The notes: generated by a model not told the origin, from the letters alone. Shown: positions 51,409 to 59,906, counted from the first letter of the stretch. The stretch is 64,000 nucleotides of DNA from Nocardiaceae bacterium (GCA_021372355.1 JAJFUQ010000208.1:1-64000); one strand, 5' to 3'. Made by a program: numbers and translations.

Positions 51409-52311
51409 CTAGAGCTGGAGCTGCGTCGTTTCGTCGAACTCGATGGTGTCCTGCGTGCCCTTCACAGTGAGTGTGTAGGTCCCGCTGGGCACACTGTCGA
51501 GCACGAAGACCGCGTAGCTGGAGCCAGTCTTGCCGCCCGGACCAGGCTGTTCATAGACGGCCGGACTTCTGTCGTCCATGTGCATCTGCAGCCCATTCGG
51601 GTCGGTCAGAGTCCACGAGCTCGCCTGATAGAAGATGTCGCCGCACGATTCCGCGCACGAGAACGTGAACTCGATCCACAGTTCGTGCTTGCCTTTCTCG
51701 CCTTGGGCGTAGCTCGGCCAGAGGTAGGCGCTCGCCAACTGCAGCGACGGTCCCGACCCGATCGTCTGACCGACGGAAATTCCGCGCGGTTCCTCGGTCA
51801 CGACGGTGCCGTTGGGCCCAAACGGAATCCGCGTCTGGTTGGTTCCCGCGTCGCCGTAGACGAGAACCATCGTGTCGAGGAGTTGGTTGAGGCCGGCGAA
51901 CTGCGCTTGCACCGTGATCTCCCGCTTCGCAGTGCCCTGCCCGATAGCCAACCCCGGAATCTTGGGACTCGTGAACTCGAGGTCCGAGTAGTCGTCCTTC
52001 CACTCGAGATGACCAACGCGCCCCGTGTCGTTGTCGGTTCCGTCAAAGCCGGGTCGATGCGCCGCATTGATCAGGTTCCGATAGGTCAGCGCGATGTCGA
52101 TCTGCACCTGGGAGTCCTGGAGGGACTTCGCAGTCACCTTGTCGACGGTGATTTCAAAGCCGTCGTACCAGGCTTTCTTGCCGATCGCGCGCTCCACCGA
52201 TTCACCGGAAGCCTTTGAGCCGGATTCCGAAACCGCGCTTCCATCGGTGCTGTTGCCACACGCCGCAACGAGCAGAGCGAGCGCACTCAATAGCGTCACA
52301 ACGACTCTCAT
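51409..52311 (-). CDS. Exported lipoprotein, unknown function
   Basis: The 300-residue protein has a lipobox LVAAC (Cys18) after a short hydrophobic signal. The exported domain has ERAIGKKAWYDGFEITVDKV, near-DUF4352 immunoglobulin-like strands (IDIALTYRNLINAAHRP; VYGDAGTNQTRIPF), a Cys pair in FTFSCAESCGDIFYQASSWT and a late beta segment DSVPSGTYTLTVKGTQDTIE. It is anchored to the outer face of the membrane. Role not known. It is convergent with the DUF2342 gene (14 bases) and divergent from the ThiF-like gene. Confidence 0.8.
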   Translation of the reverse strand: MRVVVTLLSALALLVAACGNSTDGSAVSESGSKASGESVERAIGKKAWYDGFEITVDKVTAKSLQDSQVQIDIALTYRNLINAAHRPGFDGTDNDTGRVGHLEWKDDYSDLEFTSPKIPGLAIGQGTAKREITVQAQFAGLNQLLDTMVLVYGDAGTNQTRIPFGPNGTVVTEEPRGISVGQTIGSGPSLQLASAYLWPSYAQGEKGKHELWIEFTFSCAESCGDIFYQASSWTLTDPNGLQMHMDDRSPAVYEQPGPGGKTGSSYAVFVLDSVPSGTYTLTVKGTQDTIEFDETTQLQL

Positions 52312-52353
52312 CGATCATTCCTCCCACCTGAATGGTCAGGCCTGTGGATAGCG

Positions 52354-53265
52354 ATGTCCACGCGATCCCCTTTTCTGGCAATACTCGAGCTCGTGGCCCG
52401 CTCGCAGACGCTTCGACTCAACCCCGAAACCATCGTTTTGCACCGTCGCAATGGCGACGTTCAGTTCGGCTGGGACCCCGACTCCGCGGTCGTCGTTCCG
52501 GTCGAATCGAGTGCGGATCGGCGCGCGGTTCTCGAACTCCTCCGCCTACTCGACGGCACCATGCCCACCGCGGTCGCCGTCCGACGAGCCGCTACCGCGG
52601 GACTTCCCGTCGACCGCTCTACCCAGATCGTCGCGGCCCTCCGCAGATCAGGACACATCCTCGATGACCGGAGTGGTCCTGCGCGCACTATCCGTATCCA
52701 TGGCGACGGGCCGCTCGCCGAGTCGATTTCGGCTCGCTTGTCCGCGACCTCGGTCTCCGTTGTTCGCTCGAGGTCGGTTCGGACGCTGGGAGACGTCCGG
52801 CGCTGGCGCTGCGACCTCGTGGTGCTCGCCGACAGCCTCGTCTGGGACCCCTCGTTCATCGCCGAACTCTTGAGTACCGGGCTTGTTCATCTTCAGGTTC
52901 GGGTCCGTGACGGGAAGGGAATCGTCGGTCCGCTCGTCGACCCGGGCATCACCAGCTGCCTCCTTTGTGCTGACCTCACACGGTCCGCATTCGACCCGGA
53001 ATGGCCACTGCTGGCGTCGCAACTCCTCGGGAAGACAGGTATGGGCGGACCGGAAACACTTTCGGCCACAACGTCTTTCGCAATAGCAGAGATTCACAAC
53101 CACTTCCGCTCTGACGTGAGCCACGGGACCGTCACTCGCAACGCAACCGTTGAGATCTGTACCGACCGGCTCGACACGGGAAAACGCCACTGGCCCATTC
53201 ATCCGGATTGCGGTTGCCAGAACCTTCACAACCACCCCGGACGGCTCGCCGATACCGTGTCATGA
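52354..53265 (+). CDS. ThiF/TOMM cyclodehydratase-like protein
   Basis: The 303-residue protein fits the leader-binding/ThiF-like module seen in bacteriocin (TOMM) cyclodehydratases. The C-terminal half has VGPLVDPGITSCLLCADLTR with its CxxC, then the late Cys pair in HPDCGCQ, together a structural zinc site. The N-terminal 140 residues resemble a winged-helix leader-binding part (LRLNPETIVLHRRNGDVQFG; LLRLLDGTMPTAVAVRRAAT). It lacks a full ATP-binding loop, so it is probably an adaptor. No precursor peptide or dehydrogenase is beside it. Homologue Rv3196 has the same position. Its stop overlaps the ATG of the ABC1 kinase gene (ATGA at 53262). Confidence 0.75.
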   Translation: MSTRSPFLAILELVARSQTLRLNPETIVLHRRNGDVQFGWDPDSAVVVPVESSADRRAVLELLRLLDGTMPTAVAVRRAATAGLPVDRSTQIVAALRRSGHILDDRSGPARTIRIHGDGPLAESISARLSATSVSVVRSRSVRTLGDVRRWRCDLVVLADSLVWDPSFIAELLSTGLVHLQVRVRDGKGIVGPLVDPGITSCLLCADLTRSAFDPEWPLLASQLLGKTGMGGPETLSATTSFAIAEIHNHFRSDVSHGTVTRNATVEICTDRLDTGKRHWPIHPDCGCQNLHNHPGRLADTVS

Positions 53266-54590
53266 TGGGGCTCGTGTCAGATATCCCGCGGCGTCGTTCA
53301 GCGCGGAACGCGAAGCTCGCGAGCATCCCGCTGGGGATGGCGGGACGTGCTGCGGCGGGACTGGGCAGGCGGCTTGCCGGCGGCGACCGCGAGGAGATCC
53401 GGGCACAGCTGAGCCAGAAGGCCGCTGACCAGCTGTTCACGGTCCTCGGCGAGCTCAAGGGTGGCGCGATGAAGCTCGGTCAAGCGCTGAGCATCATGGA
53501 AGCGGCAGTCCCGGACAAATGGGCCGAGCCCTACCGCGATGCGCTGACCAAACTCCAGGCGCAGGCTCCGCCGATGCCCGCCAAGCACGTCCACCGGATG
53601 CTCGACCAGCAACTCGGGACGATGTGGCGGCAACGCTTCACGTACTTCGACGACAATCCCGCCGCATCCGCGAGCATCGGTCAGGTTCATCGTGCGGTGT
53701 GGTCGGACGGACGCGAAGTCGCGGTCAAAGTGCAGTACCCGGGCGCAGACGAGGCACTCCGCGCAGATCTGAAGACCCTCGGGCGTCTCGTCGGACTCAT
53801 CACGAACGTCATTCCGGGTATCGACGTCAAGCCGATCATCAGCGAGCTGAACGAACGCACTGAGGAAGAGCTCGATTACCGAATCGAAGCAGACAACCAG
53901 CGTCGCTTCGCGAAGATCTTCAACGGCGATCCGAACTTCCTGGTGCCGCGCGTCGTGGCGAGTTCGCCGAAGGTCGTCGTGACGGAATGGGTTGACGCAC
54001 AGCCGCTTTCGCAGATCATCAAGAGCGGAAGCCAGCACGAGAGAAACCTTGCCGGCGAGCTGATCGCCACGTTCCATTTCTCGTCGCCGGCCTTGGTGGG
54101 ACTGCTACACAGCGATCCGCACCCGGGCAATTTCATGCTCCGTAACTCCGAGCAACTCGTGGTCGTGGATTTCGGTGCGTGCGCGCCGCTTCCCGGTGGA
54201 CTGCCGGAGGGACTGGGTGTCATGCTGCGGCTCGCCGCCGCGGAGAAATTCGACGAGCTGATCGACATCCTGCACGAACACAAGTTCGTCATCCCCGGCA
54301 AGCAGATCACCGCCGAAGAAATCGACGACTATCTGCGTCCCTTCACCGATCCGATCAAGAGCGAGCGCTTCCACTTCAGTCGTGCGTGGTTGCAGAAGGC
54401 CGCCGGCACCGCGGCCTCGGACTTCGACGCGCAATTCCGCACGATCCGCACGCTCCAGATGCCGCCCGAGTACCTCATGATCTTCCGGGTGCTCACCGGC
54501 TCCGTGGGCGTGTGCTCACAGTTGAGCGCGGAAGCCCCGTACATGCAGATCGCGCAGCAGTGGCTGCCCGGTCTGGCGGACCAGCATTGA
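53262..54590 (+). CDS. ABC1/UbiB-type atypical kinase (Rv3197-like)
   Basis: About 442 residues from ATG 53262, which overlaps the ThiF-like stop; a GTG at 53274 (VSDIPRRRSARNAKLASIPL) is possible. ABC1 features: KxGQ-type LKGGAMKLGQALSIMEAAVP, Ala-rich loop PAASASIGQVHRAVWSDGRE, VAVKVQYPGADEALRADLKT with the ATP-pocket Lys, TEEELDYRIEADNQRRFAKI, and LLHSDPHPGNFMLRNSEQLV containing the catalytic and metal-binding DPHPGN. Such proteins support quinone or membrane lipid metabolism. In M. tuberculosis, Rv3197 was linked to macrolide/fluoroquinolone tolerance with whiB7, from memory. The HD gene overlaps its end by four bases. Confidence 0.9.
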   Translation: MMGLVSDIPRRRSARNAKLASIPLGMAGRAAAGLGRRLAGGDREEIRAQLSQKAADQLFTVLGELKGGAMKLGQALSIMEAAVPDKWAEPYRDALTKLQAQAPPMPAKHVHRMLDQQLGTMWRQRFTYFDDNPAASASIGQVHRAVWSDGREVAVKVQYPGADEALRADLKTLGRLVGLITNVIPGIDVKPIISELNERTEEELDYRIEADNQRRFAKIFNGDPNFLVPRVVASSPKVVVTEWVDAQPLSQIIKSGSQHERNLAGELIATFHFSSPALVGLLHSDPHPGNFMLRNSEQLVVVDFGACAPLPGGLPEGLGVMLRLAAAEKFDELIDILHEHKFVIPGKQITAEEIDDYLRPFTDPIKSERFHFSRAWLQKAAGTAASDFDAQFRTIRTLQMPPEYLMIFRVLTGSVGVCSQLSAEAPYMQIAQQWLPGLADQH

Positions 54591-55339
54591 CCGACCCGCG
54601 GGACCTCCCGCATACCTACGCGTGGGCATGCGAAACGGGCGGGCGCCTGACCGTCGCGCAGAAGGCGACCGTTCGGGCGGGTATTCGTGCGGGGTATGTC
54701 GACATTGCTCGCGGCCTGGCAGGTCGACTGTTTCACCGGCCGCCGGCTGTCGATGTTGAGGCGCCGCCGGATTCTCGCCTCACTCGAACCGCGGTCGAAG
54801 CCGCGGCCGAGCAGTTGCCGGCAATCGTGGGCCACGGATATCGCACGTGGATGCTGGGAAGTGCGCTGGCCTCCGCTGATCGTCAGAACGTGGACGCTGA
54901 ACTGCTCTACGTCACGTCCCTGCTTCACGATTCGGGCATGATGCGTGAGGTCGCAGGTCAGGACTTCACGGTTCGGTCGGCGGAACTCTTGCTCGATGTC
55001 TTCGCCCGAGCGGGTGAACCCGAAACTCGTGGCCTGCTGGCGGCCGACGCCGCGGTGGCGCACGCGAGTCCGGGACTGTCGGTCGCCGATGATCCGGTCG
55101 GGTTCTATGTGCAGGCCGGCGCGATGGCGGATCTCGCCGGTCTACGAATGTGGGATCTACCCGGCGGTCTCCTCGCGCGAGCCTACCGAGAACACCCCGC
55201 AGCTGGTGTGCATCAGTCGATCCCGACTCTCATCCGGCGCGAGGCGCGGGACGTGCCGGATGGCAGGTTCGCCCTGCTGCGTCGGGCTGGGATGGATCGA
55301 ATAGTGCAGGCGTCGCCGACCCGCTTTTACGCGCGCTGA
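54587..55339 (+). CDS. HD-domain phosphohydrolase-like protein with TTG start
   Basis: A 250-residue protein from TTG 54587, whose last bases overlap the kinase TGA (TTGA). The first residues are LTDPRDLPHTYAWACETGGR. The HD domain spans about 80-190: AIVGHGYRTWMLGSALASAD (His) and ELLYVTSLLHDSGMMREVAG with the HD pair, followed by a further His in DAAVAHASPG. The longer frame upstream is an out-of-frame shadow of the kinase gene. Homologues act as metal-dependent nucleotidases or deaminase-like hydrolases. It is the last gene of the ThiF-kinase-HD operon; a strong terminator follows. Confidence 0.75.
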   Translation: MTDPRDLPHTYAWACETGGRLTVAQKATVRAGIRAGYVDIARGLAGRLFHRPPAVDVEAPPDSRLTRTAVEAAAEQLPAIVGHGYRTWMLGSALASADRQNVDAELLYVTSLLHDSGMMREVAGQDFTVRSAELLLDVFARAGEPETRGLLAADAAVAHASPGLSVADDPVGFYVQAGAMADLAGLRMWDLPGGLLARAYREHPAAGVHQSIPTLIRREARDVPDGRFALLRRAGMDRIVQASPTRFYAR

Positions 55340-55346
55340 AACGCAG

Positions 55347-55383
55347 AATGGCTGCCTGGATTCGGCAAATCCAGGCAGCCATT
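55347..55383. terminator. Bidirectional hairpin terminator
   Basis: AATGGCTGCCTGGATT (55347-55362) pairs perfectly with AATCCAGGCAGCCATT (55368-55383) over 16 bp with a five-base loop. It serves the HD-domain gene (stop 55339) and convergent whiB7 (stop 55410). Confidence 0.93.
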
Positions 55384-55409
55384 GTGCAGGGCGCGACACG
55401 ATGTCGCCG

Positions 55410-55667
55410 TCACGCGCAGTCCTTACGTGGACGACCACGCGGACGCTTCCGAGCGACGATCACACCGCGCTCGAAGATCTCTCCACCCCAGACGCCCCAA
55501 GGCTCCTCGCGGCTCAGTGCTTCAGCGAGGCAACGCTGCCGAACCGGGCAAGCGGAACAACGCAGCTTGGCCTCTTCGAGCAGGTTCGGGGTGTCAGCGA
55601 ACCACAGGTCGGGCTCTTCCCGACAGGGCAATTTCAGCGGAGGCCGGCCGGTCAACACGGCGGTCAT
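55410..55667 (-). CDS. whiB7: Transcriptional regulator WhiB7
   Basis: The 85-residue iron-sulfur regulator has four Cys ligands (Cys15, Cys37, Cys40, Cys46) in the C-x21-C-x2-C-x5-C spacing, GVWGGE (58-63) that touches SigA, and a C-terminal AT-hook RGRPRK (77-82) that is specific to WhiB7. It switches on intrinsic antibiotic resistance genes when translation is stressed. AGGAG lies nine bases before the ATG at 55667. Upstream is a 290-base leader with its own uORF and terminator. The same neighbours (Rv3197, uvrD2, mrx1) flank whiB7 in mycobacteria. Confidence 0.97.
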   Translation of the reverse strand: MTAVLTGRPPLKLPCREEPDLWFADTPNLLEEAKLRCSACPVRQRCLAEALSREEPWGVWGGEIFERGVIVARKRPRGRPRKDCA

Positions 55668-55740
55668 GAGGTTTTCTCCTTCAGATTTGGAAAGTCTTGG
55701 TATCTCGGTGCGAACCGGGCGACTTCCCTCATCGAGAGAG

Positions 55741-55778
55741 AAAAAAACTGGCCACGATTCGCGATGATCAGTGGCCAG
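55741..55778 (-). terminator. Attenuator terminator in the whiB7 leader
   Basis: On the minus strand CTGGCCAC (55778-55771) pairs with GTGGCCAG (55755-55748), and seven T residues (55747-55741) follow directly. This is a classic intrinsic terminator 74 bases before the whiB7 ATG. It lies 15 bases after the uORF stop. Transcription should end here unless ribosome stalling on the uORF changes RNA folding. Confidence 0.9.
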
Positions 55779-55792
55779 GTGCTGAATTCAGA

Positions 55793-55900
55793 TCAGCTAT
55801 GCCACTGCCGATTTACGGCAAAGTGCCACGGGCCACGATCACGCATGGGCTGCGCAGAGGCAGCGGTGATTGTCTGCTTGTAAGCGGCGAGCAGAATCAT
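55793..55900 (-). CDS. uORF in the whiB7 leader
   Basis: The frame starts at ATG 55900, with GGAAAGGA about ten bases upstream, and encodes 35 residues: MILLAAYKQTITAASAQPMR, then DRGPWHFAVNRQWHS. Its TGA (55795-55793) is 15 bases before the attenuator stem. The C-terminal WHFAVNRQWHS is conserved in character with mycobacterial whiB7 uORFs only in its position. Translation of the leader peptide should report ribosome speed: inhibited ribosomes would allow antitermination and whiB7 expression. Known principle in M. smegmatis and Mtb; here inferred from layout. Confidence 0.85.
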   Translation of the reverse strand: MILLAAYKQTITAASAQPMRDRGPWHFAVNRQWHS

Positions 55901-55943
55901 GATCGGGCACCGTCCTTTCCATTTCCGTAAGGTGACTTCATCC

Positions 55944-55984
55944 ACGGTACGCAACGGTGGACATTTCGCACAACATATTTTCTA
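55944..55984 (-). promoter_or_regulatory. whiB7 promoter with WhiB7-type AT-rich box
   Basis: Minus-strand TTGTGC (55973-55968) is spaced 18 bases from TACCGT (55949-55944). An AT-rich run TAGAAAATATG (55984-55974) abuts the -35. WhiB7 with SigA recognises exactly an AT-rich segment just upstream of the -35, through its AT-hook. Transcription should start near 55937, about 37 bases before the uORF ATG. Autoregulation is inferred. Confidence 0.75.
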
Positions 55985-56006
55985 CCTGCGAAAACAGGCT
56001 CCCGAG

Positions 56007-56399
56007 CTACTGTCCTTCGCGCGCTGGGATGCAGACACCCATGCTCGACGACATCACTTCGCCGTCCGGGCAGGGGTTCGTTCCTTCTTCGCTTTGAACG
56101 CAACCGCCCATGCTCGACGAATACACCTCACCCCCAGCACACTGGTTTCGACCTTCGTCGGCGCTGATGCACTGCCCCATCGAGGACGAATACACCTGGC
56201 CGGACGGGCAGGCCGCCGCCGAGGCTGGAGCCGGCGCCGGTGGTTGGGTTGTCGTGGTCGCGGTTGGCGAAGTCGCCGGGGCGGACGTCGTCGTGACGGA
56301 GGACGTCTGGGTCACCGACCCTCCACCGCCCCCGCAGCCCGCCAGACTGAACGCACACAGCGCGCAAATGGCCGAAACGATGAGACCGAAATGGCGCAT
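56007..56399 (-). CDS. Lipoprotein with three Cys-containing tandem repeats
   Basis: About 130 residues from ATG 56399 (MRHFGLIVSAICALCAFSLA), with GGGAGG seven bases upstream. A lipobox LAGC (Cys22) anchors the protein. A Gly run and Thr/Pro-rich linker (about 24-58) lead to three repeats of about 21 residues: ACPSGQVYSSSMGQCISADE, QCAGGEVYSSSMGGCVQSEE and PCPDGEVMSSSMGVCIPARE. Each has a C-x12-13-C pair around SSSMG, probably one disulfide per repeat. No family is recognised. Located between whiB7 and uvrD2, where mycobacteria have no such gene. It may bind something at the cell surface. Confidence 0.8.
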   Translation of the reverse strand: MRHFGLIVSAICALCAFSLAGCGGGGGSVTQTSSVTTTSAPATSPTATTTTQPPAPAPASAAACPSGQVYSSSMGQCISADEGRNQCAGGEVYSSSMGGCVQSEEGTNPCPDGEVMSSSMGVCIPAREGQ

Positions 56400-56495
56400 G
56401 TCGCCTCCCAGGGCGAAGGGCTTCTCGTCCGCGCGGACGCAATCGGAAAGTAGCAAGGTCATGTCCGGATTGCGCCGCTTACAACGGTTTTGGCC

Positions 56496-58610
56496 CTATC
56501 GGGCGCTCTTTTCCTTCACGATCGTCAGCACGTCTTCGCCGAACCGCTCGAGCTTCTTCGCCCCGATTCCCGGAATACCCACCAGCGCTCGCTCGTCCGC
56601 CGGCGCGAGTTCCGCGATCGCGACCAGCGTCGCATCGGTGAACACGACGAAGGCCGGGACCGACAGCTCGCGTGACTTCTCCAGCCGCCAGGCCTTCAGC
56701 GACTCCAGCAATTCGAGATCGAGATCCGACGGACATTCCTCGCAACGTCCTAACAGCACGGACGCGGCACCATTGAGCGGCTTTCCGCAGACCCGGCACG
56801 TCGGACGCTTGCGCTGCGGTTTGTCCGAAACGACCCGGGCCGACGGCAGATTGTCCGGGACGAGCCCGGTGAGGAAGCGCGAGCGCCGTCTCCCCTGGCG
56901 GCCGCCCGGATTGCGTGCGAGCGCCCACGACAGTTCGAGGTAGGTACGCGCCCGGGTGACGCCGACGTAAAGCAGTCGACGCTCTTCTTCGAGCCCTTCG
57001 TAGTCCGGTCCCGACTCGCTGTCGCCGGACACGTGCGAAATCGGCAGCGTGCCGTCGCACAGACCGATGAGGAAAACCGCGTCCCACTCGAGCCCCTTGG
57101 CCGCGTGCATCGACGCCAAGGTGACGCCTTCGACGACCGGAGGATGGCGAGCCTCGGACCGGGCCGAAATGTCTTGGAGCAGCGCATCGATCGTCAGGTC
57201 AGGGGCGTGCGCCAGCAGTTCCTCGGTCAGGGTCACGAGCGCGTTGAGCGAGGCCCATCGTTCGCGCGCCTGCGTTCCTTCCGGTTCGGCGTTGGTCAGC
57301 CCGAGTGGTACGAGCGTCGCGCGGACGAGCTTCACCAGACCCTCGGCTGAGCGCGCCTCTTCCGGCAGGTCAGATCGGGCAGCGGTGTTCCGCAGGGCCG
57401 TGATCGCCTGGCGCACCTCGGCGCGGTGGAAAAACGCCTCACCACCACGCACCTGATACGGAATCCCCAGTTCGGTGAGCGCCTGCTCGTAAAGCTCCGA
57501 CTGTGCGTTGATGCGGTACAGGACGGCGATCTCCGACAGCGCGGTCCCCTGATCGACGAGGTCCTTGATCTTCGCGGCGACGGCGGCCGCCTCCGCATGC
57601 TCGTCGGCATGCTCGGTGAAGACAGGTTCCGGCCCTGGCGGCCGCTGGCCGACGAGCTGCAGCCGCGTTCCCGCGATCCGGCCGCGCGCGCCACCGATCA
57701 CACGGTTGGCCAGTGAGACGACCTGCGGCGTCGACCGATAGTCGCGCTCGAGGCGAACCAGGGTCGCGTCCGGGTACTTGCGCGTGAAGTTGAGCAGGAA
57801 CTTCGGCGTAGCGCCGGTGAAGGAGAAGATCGTCTGGTTGGCGTCACCGACGACCGTCAGATCGTCGCGATCGCCCAGCCAGGCATCGAGAACTCGCTGT
57901 TGAAGCGGCGTGACGTCCTGAAACTCGTCCACGACGAACGACCGGTAGCGGTCGCGGAATTCGATGGCGATCTGCTCGTTGTCCTCGAGAGCTCCCGCCG
58001 TGTGGAGAAGCATGTCGTCGAAGTCGAGGAGCATGACATCGCCGCGGCGCTTGAACTCCTCGTACTGGTCGTAGACCGCGGCGACCTTGCCGGCTTCGGC
58101 CGGAACGTTTCGCTTCTCGCGCGTGACGGCCTTGTAGTAGTCCTCCGGGGCGATGAGCGAGGCCTTGGCCCACTCGATCTCGGCGGCGAGGTCTCGAATA
58201 TCGTCGGTGGACGACGGCAACCCCACGCGGCGTGCCGATTGGCCGACCAGCGCGAACTTGCTGTCGAGCAACTGCCACTCGATGTCGCCGACGACCTTGG
58301 GCCAGAAATACCGCAACTGACGCATCGCGGCAGCGTGGAAGGTACGCGCCTGAACCTGATTCGCGGCGCCACCGAGCCCGAGGGCGCGCAGACGAGACCG
58401 CAGCTCACCCGCCGCGCGGGCGGTGAACGTCACCGCGAGTACCTGGCTCGGCACGACATGACCGCGCTGCACGAGATGGGCGATGCGGTGCGTGATCGTG
58501 CGGGTCTTGCCTGTTCCGGCACCGGCCAGCACACAGACCGGACCGCGGGGTGCGGTGACCGCGGCGAGCTGTTCTGGATCGAGGCCGTCAAGTTGCATGC
58601 CGCCCATCAT
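56496..58610 (-). CDS. uvrD2: ATP-dependent DNA helicase UvrD2
   Basis: The 704-residue SF1 helicase has Walker [21 protein letters not shown], motif [15 protein letters not shown], motif [23 protein letters not shown], motif [14 protein letters not shown], and motif V/VI region [20 protein letters not shown] and [18 protein letters not shown]. The tetra-Cys motif (Cys605, 608, 623, 626: CRVCGKPL and CEECPSD) and the C-terminal HRDC domain (about 632-704; [20 protein letters not shown]) distinguish UvrD2 from UvrD1. The order with whiB7 and mycoredoxin matches Rv3198c. ATG 58607 or 58598 are also possible starts. Confidence 0.96.
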   Translation of the reverse strand: MMGGMQLDGLDPEQLAAVTAPRGPVCVLAGAGTGKTRTITHRIAHLVQRGHVVPSQVLAVTFTARAAGELRSRLRALGLGGAANQVQARTFHAAAMRQLRYFWPKVVGDIEWQLLDSKFALVGQSARRVGLPSSTDDIRDLAAEIEWAKASLIAPEDYYKAVTREKRNVPAEAGKVAAVYDQYEEFKRRGDVMLLDFDDMLLHTAGALEDNEQIAIEFRDRYRSFVVDEFQDVTPLQQRVLDAWLGDRDDLTVVGDANQTIFSFTGATPKFLLNFTRKYPDATLVRLERDYRSTPQVVSLANRVIGGARGRIAGTRLQLVGQRPPGPEPVFTEHADEHAEAAAVAAKIKDLVDQGTALSEIAVLYRINAQSELYEQALTELGIPYQVRGGEAFFHRAEVRQAITALRNTAARSDLPEEARSAEGLVKLVRATLVPLGLTNAEPEGTQARERWASLNALVTLTEELLAHAPDLTIDALLQDISARSEARHPPVVEGVTLASMHAAKGLEWDAVFLIGLCDGTLPISHVSGDSESGPDYEGLEEERRLLYVGVTRARTYLELSWALARNPGGRQGRRRSRFLTGLVPDNLPSARVVSDKPQRKRPTCRVCGKPLNGAASVLLGRCEECPSDLDLELLESLKAWRLEKSRELSVPAFVVFTDATLVAIAELAPADERALVGIPGIGAKKLERFGEDVLTIVKEKSAR

Positions 58611-58644
58611 TGCAGCGACCTACGACAAGTCGCGATCAGGCCGT

Positions 58645-58679
58645 GTCTGACAAATCCGGTCGGATGGGATTTGTCAGAC
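58645..58679. repeat. Long hairpin in the uvrD2-mrx1 divergent region
   Basis: GTCTGACAAATCC (58645-58657) pairs perfectly with GGATTTGTCAGAC (58667-58679). It sits 35 bases upstream of the uvrD2 start and 67 before mycoredoxin. Directly after, AGGCTGTGAGT occurs at 58687-58697 and again at 58740-58750 over the mrx1 start. It could be an operator, a terminator for an upstream transcript or part of a small RNA. Confidence 0.6.
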
Positions 58680-58745
58680 GGGGCCTAGGCTGTGAGTCTG
58701 CGCACACGCGGGAAATGTTGTTGAACACCGAGCGTTAACCAGGCT

Positions 58746-59024
58746 GTGAGTAGTGCCGTGCAAACCGTGAACAAAGCTGTTCGTGAGCCCATCACCATGT
58801 ACTCGACTGCCTGGTGTGGTTACTGCCGTCGCCTGAAGATCCAGCTCAAGGCCGCGCGAATCCCGTTCGTCGAAGTCGACATCGAGGAAGACAGCGCATC
58901 GGCCGATTTCGTCCGTGGTGTCAACGGCGGAAACCACACGGTCCCGACCGTCAAGTTCCCGGATGGCCGCACCGCGACCAACCCAACCCTTGCCGTCGTG
59001 GAACGGATGCTCGCCGGTCGCTAG
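58746..59024 (+). CDS. mrx1: Mycoredoxin-1-like glutaredoxin
   Basis: The 92-residue protein has the mycoredoxin active site CGYC (Cys24, Cys27) in MYSTAWCGYCRRLKIQLKAA, and the cis-Pro-TVP motif in GGNHTVPTVKFPDGRTATNP. Mycoredoxins reduce mixed disulfides of proteins with mycothiol, like Rv3198A. The GTG start at 58746 gives a leader of 14 residues ahead of the thioredoxin strand; an internal GTG (VREPITMYSTAW) is a shorter alternative. It is divergent from uvrD2 and convergent with nudC, ten bases between the stops. Confidence 0.95.
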   Translation: MSSAVQTVNKAVREPITMYSTAWCGYCRRLKIQLKAARIPFVEVDIEEDSASADFVRGVNGGNHTVPTVKFPDGRTATNPTLAVVERMLAGR

Positions 59025-59034
59025 AACGCAGTCG

Positions 59035-59904
59035 TCAGAGCCAGTGATCGATGATCTTCCGGGCGATCGATAGCCCGCCCGGAAGCAGCAACGGAACATC
59101 CGTCTGTGCCGACGTCCAGTCCCCCAGTTCGCGGGCGCGACGGATGTCGTCGCGCGTGAACCAGCGAGCCTCGGCGATTTCACCGTCGCGATATTCGAGT
59201 GCTTGCTGCGGGTCCCCGAGCGCGGTGAATCCGAGCATCAGCGACCGCGGGAACGGCCATGGCTGACTACCGAAATACTTGATGTCGGAAACATCGATTC
59301 CGACCTCTTCGCGGATCTCGCGCTCGACACATTCCTCGGCCGATTCGCCAGCCTCCACGAAGCCCGCCAGCAACGCGTACCGCGGACCCGAAATTCCGGT
59401 GCGGCGGGCGAGCAATGCACGGTCGGCGCCATCGTGAACGAGACAGATGACCGCCGGATCGGTACGCGGGAACTCCTCCCTGCCGCTGGCATGAACGCGC
59501 GTCCAACCGGCCCGGGAACGCTGCATCGGACTGCCGTCGAACGAACTGAATGCGGACGCATCGTGCCAGTTGAGCAATGCCAACGCGGTGAACAGCAGCG
59601 CCCGCGCATCGGATTCGAGTTCCGCACCGAGAAGCCGAAGCATCCGCAGCGCCTCGTCACCCATCCGCGTCTTCGCCGGGCGGTAGGCCCAGGTGTGCTC
59701 ACCGTTCCAGAGTCCGAGGAAGACCGCATCCTCCGGCGGCGCGGCTCCGATGACGACGGCGTCCTCGAGCTGCAGCGACCCCTGGTTGACGATCGCGGCG
59801 TCCGGGACACCGAAGCGAAGCACCTTCGCTGAGGTCCAGCCCTCTCGCAGCGCAGTCGGATCCGAGCGCAGATGCTCGGCACGTTCGAATCGGTTCACGC
59901 TCAT
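59035..59904 (-). CDS. nudC: NAD+ diphosphatase NudC
   Basis: The 289-residue protein has the Nudix box GFVEAGESAEECVEREIREE followed by VGI, and the SQPWPFPRS motif that identifies NADH pyrophosphatase. It hydrolyses NAD(H) to NMN(H) and AMP and may remove NAD caps from RNA. The C4 zinc site of the E. coli enzyme is absent: the region SPMQRSRAGWTRVHASGREE has no Cys, as in mycobacterial NudC (from memory). Two bases separate it from the K+ channel gene stop upstream; the genes are probably cotranscribed from adnB downward. Confidence 0.95.
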   Translation of the reverse strand: MSVNRFERAEHLRSDPTALREGWTSAKVLRFGVPDAAIVNQGSLQLEDAVVIGAAPPEDAVFLGLWNGEHTWAYRPAKTRMGDEALRMLRLLGAELESDARALLFTALALLNWHDASAFSSFDGSPMQRSRAGWTRVHASGREEFPRTDPAVICLVHDGADRALLARRTGISGPRYALLAGFVEAGESAEECVEREIREEVGIDVSDIKYFGSQPWPFPRSLMLGFTALGDPQQALEYRDGEIAEARWFTRDDIRRARELGDWTSAQTDVPLLLPGGLSIARKIIDHWL

Positions 59905-59906
59905 GG

